A stretch of 64,000 nucleotides of DNA, from the NCBI RefSeq assembly GCF_019083995.1, contig NZ_JAHRCU010000001.1:364931-428930 (forward strand), read 5' to 3'. Positions 49,501-59,440 of this stretch are shown here, in pieces. The translations under genes and the position numbers were made by a program. This DNA is from Roseococcus sp. SDR (GTDB lineage: Bacteria > Pseudomonadota > Alphaproteobacteria > Acetobacterales > Acetobacteraceae). Within the stretch, counting starts at the first letter, position 1. Each line of letters opens with the position of its first letter. A model generated the notes under the pieces. That model did no database searches. It was given only the letters and a program-made list of their open reading frames with translations, and was not told the DNA's origin.

Positions 49501-51102
49501 ATGGATTTCTCCCGCCGCGCCGCGATGCTCACCTCGGCCGCCATCGCCGCCAGCGTGAACGCGCCCGAGCTTGCCCTCGCGCAGGAAACGCCGCGCCGGG
49601 GCGGCACCATGACGGTGCATTTCGCCACCGAGCAGCGCATCCTGAACCCGAGCCTCCAGGCCTCCACCGGCGTCTATATCGTCGGCGGCAAGATCCAGGA
49701 GCCGCTGGTGGACCTGGATGCGCAGGGCCAGCCGGCGCCCTGCCTCGCCACCGCCTGGGAATCCACGCCGGATGGCAAGACCATCACCTTCCGCCTGCGC
49801 CAGGGTGTGACCTGGCATGATGGGCGGCCCTTCACCTCGGCGGATGTGCAGTTCACCGCCATGGAGATGTGGAAGAAGATCCTGAACTACGGCACGGCGT
49901 TGCAGCTCTTCCTCGAGGCGGTCGAGACGCCGGACGCGCATACGGCCGTGTTCAAATATTCGCAGCCCATGCCGCTGAACCTGCTGCTGCGCGCCCTGCC
50001 GGACCTCGGCTACATCTCGGCCAAGCATATCTATGAGGGCACGGATATCCGGCAGAATCCGGCCAATACCGCGCCCATGGGCACCGGCCCCTTCCGCTTC
50101 GTGCAGTATGAGCGCGGGCAATTCATCATCGCCGAGCGCAACCCGAACTACTGGCGCCCGAACCAGCCCTATCTCGATCGCATCGTCTGGCGCGTCATCA
50201 CCGACCGCTCGGCGGCGGCGGCGCAGATGGAGGCGGGGCAGGTGCTCTACAGCCCCTTCTCCTCGCTCGCCTTGGCCGACCTCGCGCGCCTGGGGCGCGA
50301 TCCGCGCTTCGAGGTGACGACGCGCGGCAATGAGGGCAATGCGCGCACCAACACGCTGGAATTCAACTTCCGCAACCCGATCCTGGCGGATATCCGCGTG
50401 CGCCGCGCCATCGCGCATGCGATGAACATCCCCTTCTTCATCGAGAATTTCCTGAGCCCGACCTATGCCAAGCTCGGCACGGGCCCGATCCCCTCGACAT
50501 CCACGGATTTCTATACCGCCGGCATGCCGCAATACGGCTTCGACCGTGCGGCGGCGAACCGCCTGCTGGACGAGGCCGGGCACCGGCGCGGCGCGGGCGG
50601 CGTGCGCTTCACGCTGCGCCTGAACCCCGCCCCCTGGGGCGAGGATATCGCCCTCTTCACCACCTTCATCCAGCAGAGCCTGCAGGAAGTGGGCATCCGC
50701 ATCGAGATCGTCCGCCTCGACGCGGCTGGCTTCCTGCGCACGGTCTATAATGACTGGAATTTCGACCTCGCGACCGGCTGGCATCAGTACCGCAATGACC
50801 CGGCCGTCTCGACCACCGTCTGGTATCGCTCCGGTTCGCCGCGTGGGGCACCGTGGACGAACCAATGGGGTGTCACGGATGCCGAGCTCGACACCATCAT
50901 TGATGGTGCGGCGACGGAACTCGACCCCGCCCGCCGCCGCGCGCGCTACGCCGATTTCGTGCGCCGCGCCAATGGCGAGCTGATGCTCTGGATGCCGATG
51001 GAGCAGATCTTCCTCTCCTGCATCAACCGGCGCCTGCGCAACCACTCCAACACGCCGCGCTGGGGTTCCTCCTCCTGGCATGATCTCTGGCTGGCCAGCT
51101 AG
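49501..51102 (+). CDS. Peptide/dipeptide-type ABC transporter substrate-binding protein
   Basis: About 533 residues, SBP_bac_5 family. Tat-like start (FSRRAAMLTSAAIAASVNA) and PRRGGTMTVHFATEQRILNPSL, then TFRLRQGVTWHDGRPFTSADV, the classical start of DppA/OppA-like receptors. ATG at 49501 has GAGG at suitable spacing; upstream in-frame ATGs at 49468, 49486 and 49492 are possible. It begins a four-gene peptide-importer operon. Confidence 0.88.
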   Translation: MDFSRRAAMLTSAAIAASVNAPELALAQETPRRGGTMTVHFATEQRILNPSLQASTGVYIVGGKIQEPLVDLDAQGQPAPCLATAWESTPDGKTITFRLRQGVTWHDGRPFTSADVQFTAMEMWKKILNYGTALQLFLEAVETPDAHTAVFKYSQPMPLNLLLRALPDLGYISAKHIYEGTDIRQNPANTAPMGTGPFRFVQYERGQFIIAERNPNYWRPNQPYLDRIVWRVITDRSAAAAQMEAGQVLYSPFSSLALADLARLGRDPRFEVTTRGNEGNARTNTLEFNFRNPILADIRVRRAIAHAMNIPFFIENFLSPTYAKLGTGPIPSTSTDFYTAGMPQYGFDRAAANRLLDEAGHRRGAGGVRFTLRLNPAPWGEDIALFTTFIQQSLQEVGIRIEIVRLDAAGFLRTVYNDWNFDLATGWHQYRNDPAVSTTVWYRSGSPRGAPWTNQWGVTDAELDTIIDGAATELDPARRRARYADFVRRANGELMLWMPMEQIFLSCINRRLRNHSNTPRWGSSSWHDLWLAS

Positions 51103-51104
51103 GC

Positions 51105-52073
51105 TTGCGCATCCTGTCTCTCGCGGGGCGGCGTCTTGCCGCCTCGCTGCCTTCCCTGCTCATCATCCTCGTCGGCGTCTTCCTGCTGCTGCAGCTGGCG
51201 CCGGGCGACGCGGTGGATGCGCTCATCGCCCAGATGGGCGGTGGTGGCGACGCAGCGGCGATGCGCGCCGCCCTCGGCCTCGACCAGTCGGTGGCCGCAC
51301 AGCTCGCGCAGTATCTCTGGCGCCTGGTGCGTTTCGACCTCGGCTTCTCGACCATCTACGGCAAGCCGGTGGCGACGGTCATCTTCGAGCGCCTGCCGGC
51401 GACGCTGCTGCTGATGACGTCGTCCCTGTCCTTCGCCTTCTTCCTGGGCCTGCTGTTCGGCGTCATCGCCGCGCGGCGGGTGAACCGCTGGCCGGACACG
51501 ATCATCTCCACGATCGGCCTGCTCTTCTACGCCACCCCCTCCTTCTGGTTCGGGCTGATGGCCATCGTGCTCTTCGCCGTTCACCTCCAATGGCTGCCGG
51601 CCGGCGGTTATGAAAGCGTGGGCATGGGGCTCACGGGGCTGGCCCGCGCGCTCGACATCGCGCGCCACTTCGTGCTGCCGACGCTGACACTCGGCCTCAT
51701 CTTCCTCGCCATCTATCTGCGCATCATGCGCGCCTCGATGCTGGAGGTGCTGACGCTGGATTTCGTCCGCACGGCCCGCGCCAAGGGGCTGGACGAGACG
51801 CGCGTCGTGGTGCGCCACGTGCTGCGCAACGCCATGCTGCCCATGGTGACGCTGATCGGATTGCAGGCGGGCACCATGCTGGGCGGCTCGGTCGTGGTGG
51901 AGAGCGTGTTCTCGCTCCCCGGCCTCGGGCGGCTCGCCTATGAGGCGGTGGTCCAGCGCGACCTGAACACGCTGCTCGGCATCGTCTTCATCTCGGCGCT
52001 GCTGGTGATCTTCGTGAATTTCCTGGTGGACCTCGTCTATGCACGGCTCGACCCACGGATCGCGGGCCGATGA
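51105..52073 (+). CDS. dppB: Peptide ABC transporter permease, DppB type
   Basis: A 322-residue inner-membrane permease with six helices. MRILSLAGRRLAASLPSLLIILVGVFLLLQLAPGD is the DppB start, and the EAA loop TARAKGLDETRVVVRHVLRNA is intact. The start is a TTG two bases after the receptor stop. It overlaps dppC by ATGA. Confidence 0.9.
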   Translation: MRILSLAGRRLAASLPSLLIILVGVFLLLQLAPGDAVDALIAQMGGGGDAAAMRAALGLDQSVAAQLAQYLWRLVRFDLGFSTIYGKPVATVIFERLPATLLLMTSSLSFAFFLGLLFGVIAARRVNRWPDTIISTIGLLFYATPSFWFGLMAIVLFAVHLQWLPAGGYESVGMGLTGLARALDIARHFVLPTLTLGLIFLAIYLRIMRASMLEVLTLDFVRTARAKGLDETRVVVRHVLRNAMLPMVTLIGLQAGTMLGGSVVVESVFSLPGLGRLAYEAVVQRDLNTLLGIVFISALLVIFVNFLVDLVYARLDPRIAGR

Positions 52074-52915
52074 AACGCTTCCTGCGCAATTATATGCGGT
52101 CCCCGGCGGCGGTGATCGGCCTCATCCTGCTGCTGGTCATCATCTTCATGGCGGTGAGTGCGGATTGGTTCTTCCCCAATGACCCGCTGAGCCTCGCCGG
52201 CCGGCCGCTGCAATGGCCGGGGCAGAATCCGCGCTTCTGGTTCGGCACCGACAATTCGGGCCGCGACATTGCCGCACAGATCTTCCACGGCGCGCGCATC
52301 TCGCTGCTGATCGGCCTCGTCGCCACCTCCATCGCGGTCTCCATCGGCATCGTGATCGGCGCCATCGCCGGCTATTACGGCGGCTGGGTGGATGACGTGC
52401 TGATGCGCGTGACGGAAGCCTTCCAGACCCTGCCCAACTTCCTGCTGCTGCTCCTCTTCGTCTCGATCTTCGGCTCGGACCTGACCACCGTCGTGGTGGC
52501 GGTCGGCGCCGTCTCCTGGCCCGCGCCCGCACGCCTCACGCGCGCCGAATTCCTCTCGCTGCGTTCGCGGGAGTTCGTGGAAGCCTGCCACACGCTCGGC
52601 ATGCGCGACCGGCAGATCATCTTCCGCGAAATCCTGCCGAATGCCCTGCCGCCCGTCATCGTCTATGCGAGCGTGGTGATGGCCGTCGCCATCCTGCTGG
52701 AGGCGGCACTCGCCTTCCTGCGGCTCTCCGATCCGAACGTCGCCTCCTGGGGCAATCTGATCGGCCTCGGGCGCGATGTGCTGCGCGTGCAATGGTATGT
52801 CTCGGCCATTCCGGGGGTTGCCATCCTCGTCACCGTGCTGGCCGTCTCGCTGGTGGGGCAGGGGCTGAATGACGCGCTGAACCCGCGCCTCAAGGGCCGC
52901 GGAGGTCCGACATGA
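52070..52915 (+). CDS. dppC: Peptide ABC transporter permease, DppC type
   Basis: A 281-residue permease with the DppC N-terminal OppC_N segment (RFLRNYMRSPAAVIGLILLLV), the GTDNSGRDIAAQIFHGARISL motif and EAA loop ACHTLGMRDRQIIFREILPNA. Coupled on both sides by ATGA overlaps. Forms the heterodimeric channel with the preceding gene product. Confidence 0.92.
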   Translation: MKRFLRNYMRSPAAVIGLILLLVIIFMAVSADWFFPNDPLSLAGRPLQWPGQNPRFWFGTDNSGRDIAAQIFHGARISLLIGLVATSIAVSIGIVIGAIAGYYGGWVDDVLMRVTEAFQTLPNFLLLLLFVSIFGSDLTTVVVAVGAVSWPAPARLTRAEFLSLRSREFVEACHTLGMRDRQIIFREILPNALPPVIVYASVVMAVAILLEAALAFLRLSDPNVASWGNLIGLGRDVLRVQWYVSAIPGVAILVTVLAVSLVGQGLNDALNPRLKGRGGPT

Positions 52916-54534
52916 GCGCCGTGCTCTCCCTCCAGGGCCTGACGGTCGCTCTGCCACCCGGCGCTGACCGCGCCCATGCCTTGCGCGATGTGAACCTCGA
53001 ACTTCATCCCGGCGAGATCCTCTGCGTGGTGGGGGAATCCGGCTCCGGCAAATCCATGACGGCGAGCGCCATCATGCGCCTGCTCCCGCCCGGTGTGGCC
53101 ATCGAGGCGGGCCGCATCCTCTTCGATGGGCGGGACCTCGCCAGCGCCGATGACGCCGAGATGCGCCAGATCCGCGGCGCCGGCATCGCCATGGTTTTCC
53201 AGGAACCGATGACGGCGCTGAACCCGCTGCGCCCCATCGGCGACCAGATCGGCGAGATGTTCCGCATCCACACGAAGCTCGCCAAGCACGAGATCGAGGC
53301 GAAGGTGCTGGAACTCCTGGAGGAGGTCCGCATCCCCGACCCGCGCCAGGCCATGCGCGCCTATCCGCATGAGCTGTCCGGCGGCCAGCGCCAGCGCGCG
53401 ATGATCGCAATGGCGCTCGCGCTGAAGCCCCGCGTGCTGATCTGCGATGAGCCGACCACCGCGCTGGATGTGACGACGCAGGCGCAGATCCTCTCCCTGA
53501 TCCGGGACCTGCAGCAGCGCCTCGGCACGGCGGTGCTCTTCATCACCCATGATTTTGGCGTGGTGGCGGAAATCGCGGACCGCGTCGCCGTCATGCAGCA
53601 TGGCCTGGTGGTGGAACAGGGTGCCGCGCGCGACGTGCTGGAACGCCCCACGCATGACTACACCAAGGCCCTGATCGCTGCCGTCCCGCCGCTCACCGCC
53701 CCGCCGCCGCGCCCCATCGCGGAGGAGGCGATCCTGCGCATCGAGCATGTGAGCAAGACCTATCGCAGCGGCGGCTTCCTCGGGCGGCGGCGCCGGGTGA
53801 CGCGCGCGGTGCGCGATGTCTCGCTGACACTGCCCAAGGGCGGCACGCTCGGCATCGTGGGGGAGAGCGGCTCGGGCAAGTCCACGCTCGCACGCTGCAT
53901 CATGCGGCTCGTAAAGCCCGAAGAGGGTGCGATCCGCCTCGGCGGCACGGATTTCGCGCGGCTCTCCAAGTCGGAACTGCGGGCCAGCGCCAAGCGCATG
54001 CAGATGGTCTTCCAGGACCCCTATGGCTCGCTCAATCCGCGCCGCCGCGCGGGGGAACTGGTGGCGCAGGGCCCCATCATCCATGGCATGCCACGCGAGC
54101 AGGCCATGGCCCGCGCGCGGGAATTGTTCAGCCTCGTCGGCCTCGACCCCGCCGCCACCGAGCGCTACCCGCATGAATTCTCCGGCGGCCAGCGCCAGCG
54201 CATCGGCATCGCCCGCGCGCTGGCGCTCGAACCGGAAGTGCTGGTGGCGGATGAGCCCGTCTCGGCGCTCGATGTCTCCGTCCAGGCGCAGGTGCTGCGG
54301 TTGCTCGCGGAACTCCGCGCGCGCCTCGGCCTCTCCATCATCCTCATTACGCATGACCTGCGCGTCGCCATGCAGGTCTGCGACCTGGTGGCCGTGATGA
54401 AGGAGGGCGAGGTGGTGGAGCATGGCCCCGTGGCCCGCGTATTCGCCGCCCCCGAACACCCCTATACTCAGGCGCTACTTTCGTCCGTGCCGGGGCGGGC
54501 TTCCGAGCCGGGACGGGGTTTCGCGACCAGTTGA
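52912..54534 (+). CDS. Fused peptide ABC transporter ATP-binding protein (DppD-DppF)
   Basis: A 540-residue protein with two complete nucleotide-binding domains. Domain 1: Walker [10 protein letters not shown] near residue 42 and signature [15 protein letters not shown]. Domain 2 from about residue 270: GESGSGKST and [15 protein letters not shown]. Walker B motifs are [12 protein letters not shown] and [12 protein letters not shown]. Fusion replaces the two separate ATPases of classic Dpp systems. It ends the importer operon. Confidence 0.92.
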   Translation: MSAVLSLQGLTVALPPGADRAHALRDVNLELHPGEILCVVGESGSGKSMTASAIMRLLPPGVAIEAGRILFDGRDLASADDAEMRQIRGAGIAMVFQEPMTALNPLRPIGDQIGEMFRIHTKLAKHEIEAKVLELLEEVRIPDPRQAMRAYPHELSGGQRQRAMIAMALALKPRVLICDEPTTALDVTTQAQILSLIRDLQQRLGTAVLFITHDFGVVAEIADRVAVMQHGLVVEQGAARDVLERPTHDYTKALIAAVPPLTAPPPRPIAEEAILRIEHVSKTYRSGGFLGRRRRVTRAVRDVSLTLPKGGTLGIVGESGSGKSTLARCIMRLVKPEEGAIRLGGTDFARLSKSELRASAKRMQMVFQDPYGSLNPRRRAGELVAQGPIIHGMPREQAMARARELFSLVGLDPAATERYPHEFSGGQRQRIGIARALALEPEVLVADEPVSALDVSVQAQVLRLLAELRARLGLSIILITHDLRVAMQVCDLVAVMKEGEVVEHGPVARVFAAPEHPYTQALLSSVPGRASEPGRGFATS

Positions 54535-54545
54535 GGACGCCGGAC

Positions 54546-55448
54546 ATGCTGCGTTTCATCCTGCCCGCCCTGCTTCTGGCGATGCCGGCGCTTGCCCAGA
54601 TCACCGCCCTGCCGCCCGAGACCCAGGCCGCGATCCGCGCCATCGGCCCCACCATGGGTGCCGAGGGTGTCACACGCACCGCGGAGGCGCTCGCCGCCCT
54701 GCAGCCGCCACCCGCCGTGGAACCGCTGCGCGACCAGCGCTATGGCCCCGATCCGCGCCATCGGCTGGACGTGTTTTCGCCCGGGCCCGGCGCGCGGCCG
54801 GTGCTGGTCTTCGTGCATGGCGGCGGCTTCGTCGGCGGCGACAAGACGCGGCCCGGCGCCTTCTACTACGACAATATCGGCCAATGGGCCGCGCGCTCGG
54901 GCCTGGTCGGCGTGAACATCACCTATCGCCTGGCACCGCAGCACAGCTACCCGGCCGTGGTGCAGGATATCGCGGCCGCCATCGCCTGGGTGCGCGCCAA
55001 CATCGCGGCGCATGGCGGCGACCCGGCGCGGATCGTGCTGATGGGCCAATCGGCCGGCGCCGCCCATGTGGGCGATTACCTGGCGGCGCATGCGGCCGCG
55101 CCTGGCGTGGCTTCGGCCGTGCTGGTCTCCGGCGTGCATGACGTGGCGAGCTATCCGGCCTCGCCCACCACGCGCGCCTATTATGGCGATGACCCGATCA
55201 AGCTCGCGCAGCGTTCGGCCATCCCAGGCCTCACCCGGCTGACGATCCCGCTCTTCCTCGCCTCCGCCGATCTCGAGCCACGCCCCTTCCAGGATCAGGT
55301 GGCCCGGCTGAATGCCGCGCTCTGTCTCGCCGGGCGCTGCCCGCCCTATCTGCACATGGCGGGGCACAACCACTTCTCGACGGTCTTCGCCATCGGCACG
55401 GCGGATCACGAACTCACCATCCCCATCCTCGCCTTGGCCAACCGGTGA
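54546..55448 (+). CDS. Exported alpha/beta hydrolase of the hormone-sensitive-lipase type
   Basis: A 300-residue esterase with signal peptide (MLRFILPALLLAMPALAQ). VLVFVHGGGFVGGDK carries the HGGG oxyanion motif and GQSAGAAHVGDYL the nucleophile Ser; the Asp and His are near ASADLEPRP and GHNHFSTV. GAGGA before the ATG at 54546 supports that start. Overlaps the next gene (GTGA). Substrate unknown. Confidence 0.86.
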   Translation: MLRFILPALLLAMPALAQITALPPETQAAIRAIGPTMGAEGVTRTAEALAALQPPPAVEPLRDQRYGPDPRHRLDVFSPGPGARPVLVFVHGGGFVGGDKTRPGAFYYDNIGQWAARSGLVGVNITYRLAPQHSYPAVVQDIAAAIAWVRANIAAHGGDPARIVLMGQSAGAAHVGDYLAAHAAAPGVASAVLVSGVHDVASYPASPTTRAYYGDDPIKLAQRSAIPGLTRLTIPLFLASADLEPRPFQDQVARLNAALCLAGRCPPYLHMAGHNHFSTVFAIGTADHELTIPILALANR

Positions 55449-56620
55449 GCGACGCCTTCGCCGTCATCGGCGCCGGCCCGGCCGGGCTGATGGCGGCGGA
55501 AACCCTGGCCGCGGCCGGGCAAAAGGTCGTGATCTTCGACCAGATGGCCGCCCCCGCGCGGAAATTCCTGCTGGCCGGGCGCGGCGGGCTGAACCTGACG
55601 CATTCCGAGCCGCTGGAGCTCTTCCTCACCCGCTACGGCGCGGCGGCGGAGCGGCTGCGCCCGGCCATCGAGGCCTTTCCGCCCGCCGCACTCATCGCAT
55701 GGGCCGAGGGGCTGGGGCAGGAATGCTTCACCGGCACATCAGGCCGCGTCTTCCCCCGCGCCATGAAGGCCTCGCCGCTGCTGCGCGCCTGGCTCGCGCG
55801 GCTGGAAGGGCAGGGGGTCACGCTGCGCCGCCGCCATCGCTGGCTGGGCTGGGATGCGGCGGGCGCGCTGCGTTTCGCGACACCCGAGGGCGAGGTGAGC
55901 TTTGCGCCCTGCGCCACCATCCTGGCGCTGGGCGGCGCCTCCTGGCCGCGCCTGGGCTCCGATGGCGCCTGGGCCGCGCTGCTGCCCGATGTGACGCCCT
56001 TCCGCCCCGCCAATATGGGCTTCCGCGTGGATTGGAGCGCGCATCTGCGCGAGCGCTTCGCAGGCCAGCCGCTGAAGCGTGTGGCGCTCACCTTCGCGGG
56101 CGAAACCCGGCGCGGCGAGGCCATGGTGACGCGCGACGGGCTGGAGGGCGGGTTGCTCTATGCCTTCAGCGCCCCCCTGCGCGAGGCCATCGCGCGCGAC
56201 GGCTTCGCCGACATCGCGCTGGACCTGCGGCCGGATGTGCCGCGCATCACGCTTCCTGGCGGTTCGGCATCCCTCGCCAACCAGCTCCGCAAGCAGGCGG
56301 GGCTGTCGCCCCTGGCCGTGGCGCTGGTGCAGGAGGTGCTGCGCGCCGGCGCCACGCGCCCCGTGGCGGAACTGGTCAAGGCGCTGCCGCTGCGCCTGAT
56401 CGGCACTGAGGGGCTGGAGCGCGCCATTTCCTCGGCCGGCGGCCTCGCTTTCGGCGCGGATTTCGCCGTGCCCGGCCACCCCAATGTCTTCGCCTGTGGC
56501 GAGATGCTGGACTGGGAGGCGCCGACCGGCGGCTATCTGCTCCAGGCCTGCTTCGCCACGGCGGTCGCGGCCGCGCGGGCCGCGCTTCGCGTCACGTCGG
56601 CACGCAGCGGGCGATGTTGA
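55445..56620 (+). CDS. FAD-dependent oxidoreductase, BaiN-like (TIGR03862 family)
   Basis: A 391-residue flavoprotein. The start VIGAGPAGLMAAETLAAAGQKVVIFDQ is the FAD-binding motif; RKFLLAGRGGLNLTHSE and the C-terminal GEMLDWEAPTGGYLLQACFATA are typical of the group of HI0933/BaiN-like proteins named TIGR03862. Cytoplasmic; substrate unknown. GTG start overlaps the esterase stop. The last 29 bases overlap the convergent secreted-protein gene. Confidence 0.9.
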   Translation: MSDAFAVIGAGPAGLMAAETLAAAGQKVVIFDQMAAPARKFLLAGRGGLNLTHSEPLELFLTRYGAAAERLRPAIEAFPPAALIAWAEGLGQECFTGTSGRVFPRAMKASPLLRAWLARLEGQGVTLRRRHRWLGWDAAGALRFATPEGEVSFAPCATILALGGASWPRLGSDGAWAALLPDVTPFRPANMGFRVDWSAHLRERFAGQPLKRVALTFAGETRRGEAMVTRDGLEGGLLYAFSAPLREAIARDGFADIALDLRPDVPRITLPGGSASLANQLRKQAGLSPLAVALVQEVLRAGATRPVAELVKALPLRLIGTEGLERAISSAGGLAFGADFAVPGHPNVFACGEMLDWEAPTGGYLLQACFATAVAAARAALRVTSARSGRC

Positions 56621-56972
56621 GCGTGAGCCGCGTGCCGGCGAGCGAGCCCTCGAAGGGCGTGCCGGCCCGGTTCGACACCGCGCCCACATTCGGGAACATC
56701 GCGATCGAGAATTCCCCGTTGGACTTGGTGCCCTGCGGCCCGGTGAGGACCACCTGCGCGAAGACGCGGACGGCGACCGTGCCGCGATTGACGATGCCGA
56801 TGCGGATGCTGTTGTTCGCCGTGCCGAAATGGCTCGCCTCGAAGACCTCGACATTGCAGCCATTGGCGGTGGCGCCGTTCACGATGAGGTTCGGGCCGTT
56901 CCAGTTGGTCTGCTGCGCCGCGGCCGGCAGGGCGGCGAGGAGGAGGGGCGTGGCCAGGAGGAGCTTGCGCAT
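56592..56972 (-). CDS. Small secreted protein, unknown function
   Basis: A 126-residue exported protein. The signal peptide MRKLLLATPLLLAALPAAAQ is much like those of family A (14570-15971), but the mature chain has only two cysteines (GCNVEV, ARCVPT) and a different body: NNSIRIGIVNRGTVAVRVFAQVVL and SIAMFPNVG. A beta-rich fold is likely. Its end overlaps the FAD enzyme gene by 29 bases on the other strand. Confidence 0.65.
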   Translation of the reverse strand: MRKLLLATPLLLAALPAAAQQTNWNGPNLIVNGATANGCNVEVFEASHFGTANNSIRIGIVNRGTVAVRVFAQVVLTGPQGTKSNGEFSIAMFPNVGAVSNRAGTPFEGSLAGTRLTLNIARCVPT

Positions 56973-57072
56973 GGGTGTCTCGCTGCGGGAGGTGATGCGC
57001 CAATCATGCGCGCGCCCGGCGGTCGGCGCCATGCCCTGGCTCCGATCCCCCTGATCGGCCGCACCAATGAAT

Positions 57073-57116
57073 GGGGTCTGGGGCCTCTCGGCCCCAGCCG
57101 CCGGAGGCCCTATTTT
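57073..57116 (-). repeat. GC-rich terminator/REP-like repeat, copy 3
   Basis: Inverted like copy 2, directly after the aapM stop when read on the minus strand (stop, 7 bases, then GGGCCTCCGGCGGCTGGGGC and hairpin GGGGCC-GAGA-GGCCCC). On the plus strand it ends GGAGGCCCTATTTT. Confidence 0.8.
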
Positions 57117-57117
57117 C

Positions 57118-58185
57118 CTATCGCTGCGCCGGCTGGAAATCCCGCTCCAGCTTCTGGCTGTATTTCGACATGGCGAAGCACAGCACGAAATAGACGCCGG
57201 CCGCGAAGACATAGGCCTCGGTCGGGAAGCCCAGCCAGTTCGGATCGCCCAGCGCCGAGCGCAGCGTGGTGAAGAAGTCGAAGACGCCGATCACGATCAC
57301 CAGCGTCGTGTCCTTGAACAGGCCGATGAAGGTGTTCACCTGCGACGGGATGGTGATGGAGAGCGCCTGCGGCAGGATGACCAGTCGCATCTTCTGCCAG
57401 TAGCTCAGCCCCACGGCGTCCGCGGCCTCATATTGCCCGCGCGGCATGGCCTGCAGCCCGCCGCGCACCACCTCCGCCATATAGGCCGCGGTGAAGATGG
57501 TGTAGGCCACCAGCACGCGCGCCAGGCGATCGAGCGTGATGCCCTCGGGGAGAAACAGCGGCAGCATGATCGCCGCCATGAAGAGCAGGCTGATCAGCGG
57601 CACGCCGCGCACGCATTCGATGACGACGGTGGAGAACCAGCGCACCAGCGTGAGGTTCGAGCGCCGGCCGAGGGCCAGCAGGATCGCCAGCGGATAGCCC
57701 AGCGCCAGGCCATAGACCGCGATGATGCCGGTGATGGTGATGCCGCCCCAGAGGCGCGTCGGCACCGGCGTCAGGCCGAAATAGCCGCCGCCCATCAGGA
57801 TCAGCATGGTGGGGGCCGCGACGACCCAGGCGATCAGCAGCCACTTGTTCCAGAAGACGCGGAAGGTGGAGCAGATGACGAGCGTCACGAGGATGACCAG
57901 CATGGTCCCCGGCCGCCAGCGCTCCTCATAGGGGTAGAGGCCGAAGACGCTGAACCAGAATTTTTCGCGGATGAAGGCCCAGCAGGCGCCACCATTCTCG
58001 CGGCAGGTCGCGGCCGTGCCGTTCCAGGTGGCGTTCACCACCGCCCAGTTGAAGAGCGGCGGCACCAGCCAGACCAGCAGCGCGATGCAGGCGAGCGAGA
58101 TCGCGATGTTCACCGGCCCGTTGAAGCAGGCACGCGCGAAGGCGGCGCTGCGCTCGGTGAAGGAGGGAAGTGCGGGGGCGGCCAT
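57118..58185 (-). CDS. aapM: General L-amino-acid ABC transporter permease AapM
   Basis: A 355-residue permease of the HisM/GlnP superfamily with the extended N-terminal part typical of AapM. EAADAVGLSYWQKMRLVILPQAL is the EAA loop, and VIECVRGVPLISLLFM is characteristic. It is directly downstream of aapQ (1 base). No aapP ATPase follows; instead a repeat and a convergent gene. Confidence 0.9.
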   Translation of the reverse strand: MAAPALPSFTERSAAFARACFNGPVNIAISLACIALLVWLVPPLFNWAVVNATWNGTAATCRENGGACWAFIREKFWFSVFGLYPYEERWRPGTMLVILVTLVICSTFRVFWNKWLLIAWVVAAPTMLILMGGGYFGLTPVPTRLWGGITITGIIAVYGLALGYPLAILLALGRRSNLTLVRWFSTVVIECVRGVPLISLLFMAAIMLPLFLPEGITLDRLARVLVAYTIFTAAYMAEVVRGGLQAMPRGQYEAADAVGLSYWQKMRLVILPQALSITIPSQVNTFIGLFKDTTLVIVIGVFDFFTTLRSALGDPNWLGFPTEAYVFAAGVYFVLCFAMSKYSQKLERDFQPAQR

Positions 58186-58186
58186 C

Positions 58187-59371
58187 TCAGCGCTCCTTCA
58201 GCGCGACAGCGCGGTTGTACATGTTCATGAGCAGCGAGGTGACGAGGCTGATGGCGAGGTAGATCGCCATGAAGAGGCTGATCACCTCCACCGCCTGGCC
58301 GGTCTGGTTGATCGAGGTGTTGGCGACCGAGACGAGGTCCGGATAGCCGATGACGACGGCGAGCGAGGAGTTCTTCGTCAGGTTCAGGAATTGCGACGTC
58401 ATCGGCGGGATGATGACGCGCAGCGCCTGGGGCAGGATGACGAGACGCATGATGCGCCCGGGTGCCAGCCCCAGCGCCCGTGCGGCCTCCCATTGCCCCT
58501 TGTGCACGGACTGGATGCCCGAGCGCACGATCTCGGCGATGAAGGCCGAGGTGTAGACGACGAGGCCGATCAGCAGCGCGAAGAACTCGGGGCTGAGCGA
58601 GAGCCCGCCCTCGAAGTTGAAGCCGGTGAGTTCGGGGAATTCCACCGTGGGTGCGCCGAAGACGAAGCCCGCCAGAACCGGCAGGCCGATCAGCAGCGCG
58701 AAGCCGGGGATGAGGGTGGATTTGCGCTCGCCCGTCTCGATCTGCCGCGCACGCTCGCGCCGCGCGAGGCCGACCCAGAGGATGGCGGCGGTCAGCAGTG
58801 CCAGCAGGCAGGAATAGAGCGCGGGCTCGGCCAGCAGGGCGGGCATCTTCACGCCGCGCTGCGAGAGGAAGAAGCCCGGCAGCGGGTTCAGCGCCTGCCG
58901 CACCGAGGGCAGCTGCAGGATGATGGAGTGCCAGAACACGAGCTGCAGGACGAGCGGCGTGTTGCGGATGATCTCGATATAGCCGCCCGTCAGGCTGCGC
59001 AGCAGCGGATTGGCGGAGAGCCGCGCGAGGCCCAGCAGCACGCCGAGGATGGTGGCGAGCACGATGCCGACGACGGCGACGCGCAGCGTGTTGAGGAAGC
59101 CCTGCGTGAGCGCGCGGGCATAGGTGTCGGACGGCGTGTAGTTGAGCAGGCCTTCGCCGATCGGGAAGCCGGCAGAGCGGTTGAGGAAGCCATAGCCGAA
59201 CTGCAGGCCGCGCGCGGCCATGTTCGTCAGCATGTTGTTGTAGATGGACCAGCCGAGGAAAATCACAGCGGCAGCCAGGGCGGCCTGCCAGAGAAGCCCG
59301 CGCATCGTGGTGCCTGCGGGCAATGGGATCAGCGGCTTTGCCGCCGGCATGATGGGGGAGGTGGTGCTCAT
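58187..59371 (-). CDS. aapQ: General L-amino-acid ABC transporter permease AapQ
   Basis: A 394-residue permease with an internal periplasmic loop as in AapQ. IEIIRNTPLVLQLVFWHSIILQLPS and the EAA loop EAARALGLAPGRIMRLVILPQALRV are diagnostic. It works as a heterodimer with AapM. It is 69 bases after aapJ, separated by a strong hairpin that could reduce read-through. Confidence 0.92.
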   Translation of the reverse strand: MSTTSPIMPAAKPLIPLPAGTTMRGLLWQAALAAAVIFLGWSIYNNMLTNMAARGLQFGYGFLNRSAGFPIGEGLLNYTPSDTYARALTQGFLNTLRVAVVGIVLATILGVLLGLARLSANPLLRSLTGGYIEIIRNTPLVLQLVFWHSIILQLPSVRQALNPLPGFFLSQRGVKMPALLAEPALYSCLLALLTAAILWVGLARRERARQIETGERKSTLIPGFALLIGLPVLAGFVFGAPTVEFPELTGFNFEGGLSLSPEFFALLIGLVVYTSAFIAEIVRSGIQSVHKGQWEAARALGLAPGRIMRLVILPQALRVIIPPMTSQFLNLTKNSSLAVVIGYPDLVSVANTSINQTGQAVEVISLFMAIYLAISLVTSLLMNMYNRAVALKER

Positions 59372-59407
59372 GCGGCGCCCTTTTCACTCAACCGGGAAGA
59401 AGAAAGA

Positions 59408-59431
59408 GGGCCGGGGATCGCTCCCCGGCCC
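59408..59431 (-). terminator. Attenuator-like hairpin between aapJ and aapQ
   Basis: GGGCCGGGG/CCCCGGCCC with a 6-base loop, followed on the minus strand by TCTTTCTTCTT. It is a strong stem with a U-rich tail just after the aapJ stop, the usual device for making more receptor than permease. Confidence 0.72.
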
Positions 59432-59440
59432 GGTTCGGCC

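Noticed and set aside
56592..56972. Fourth member of the four-cysteine family A
   Set aside because: Only the signal peptide is alike; the mature part has two cysteines and lacks the QPSGxA motif.
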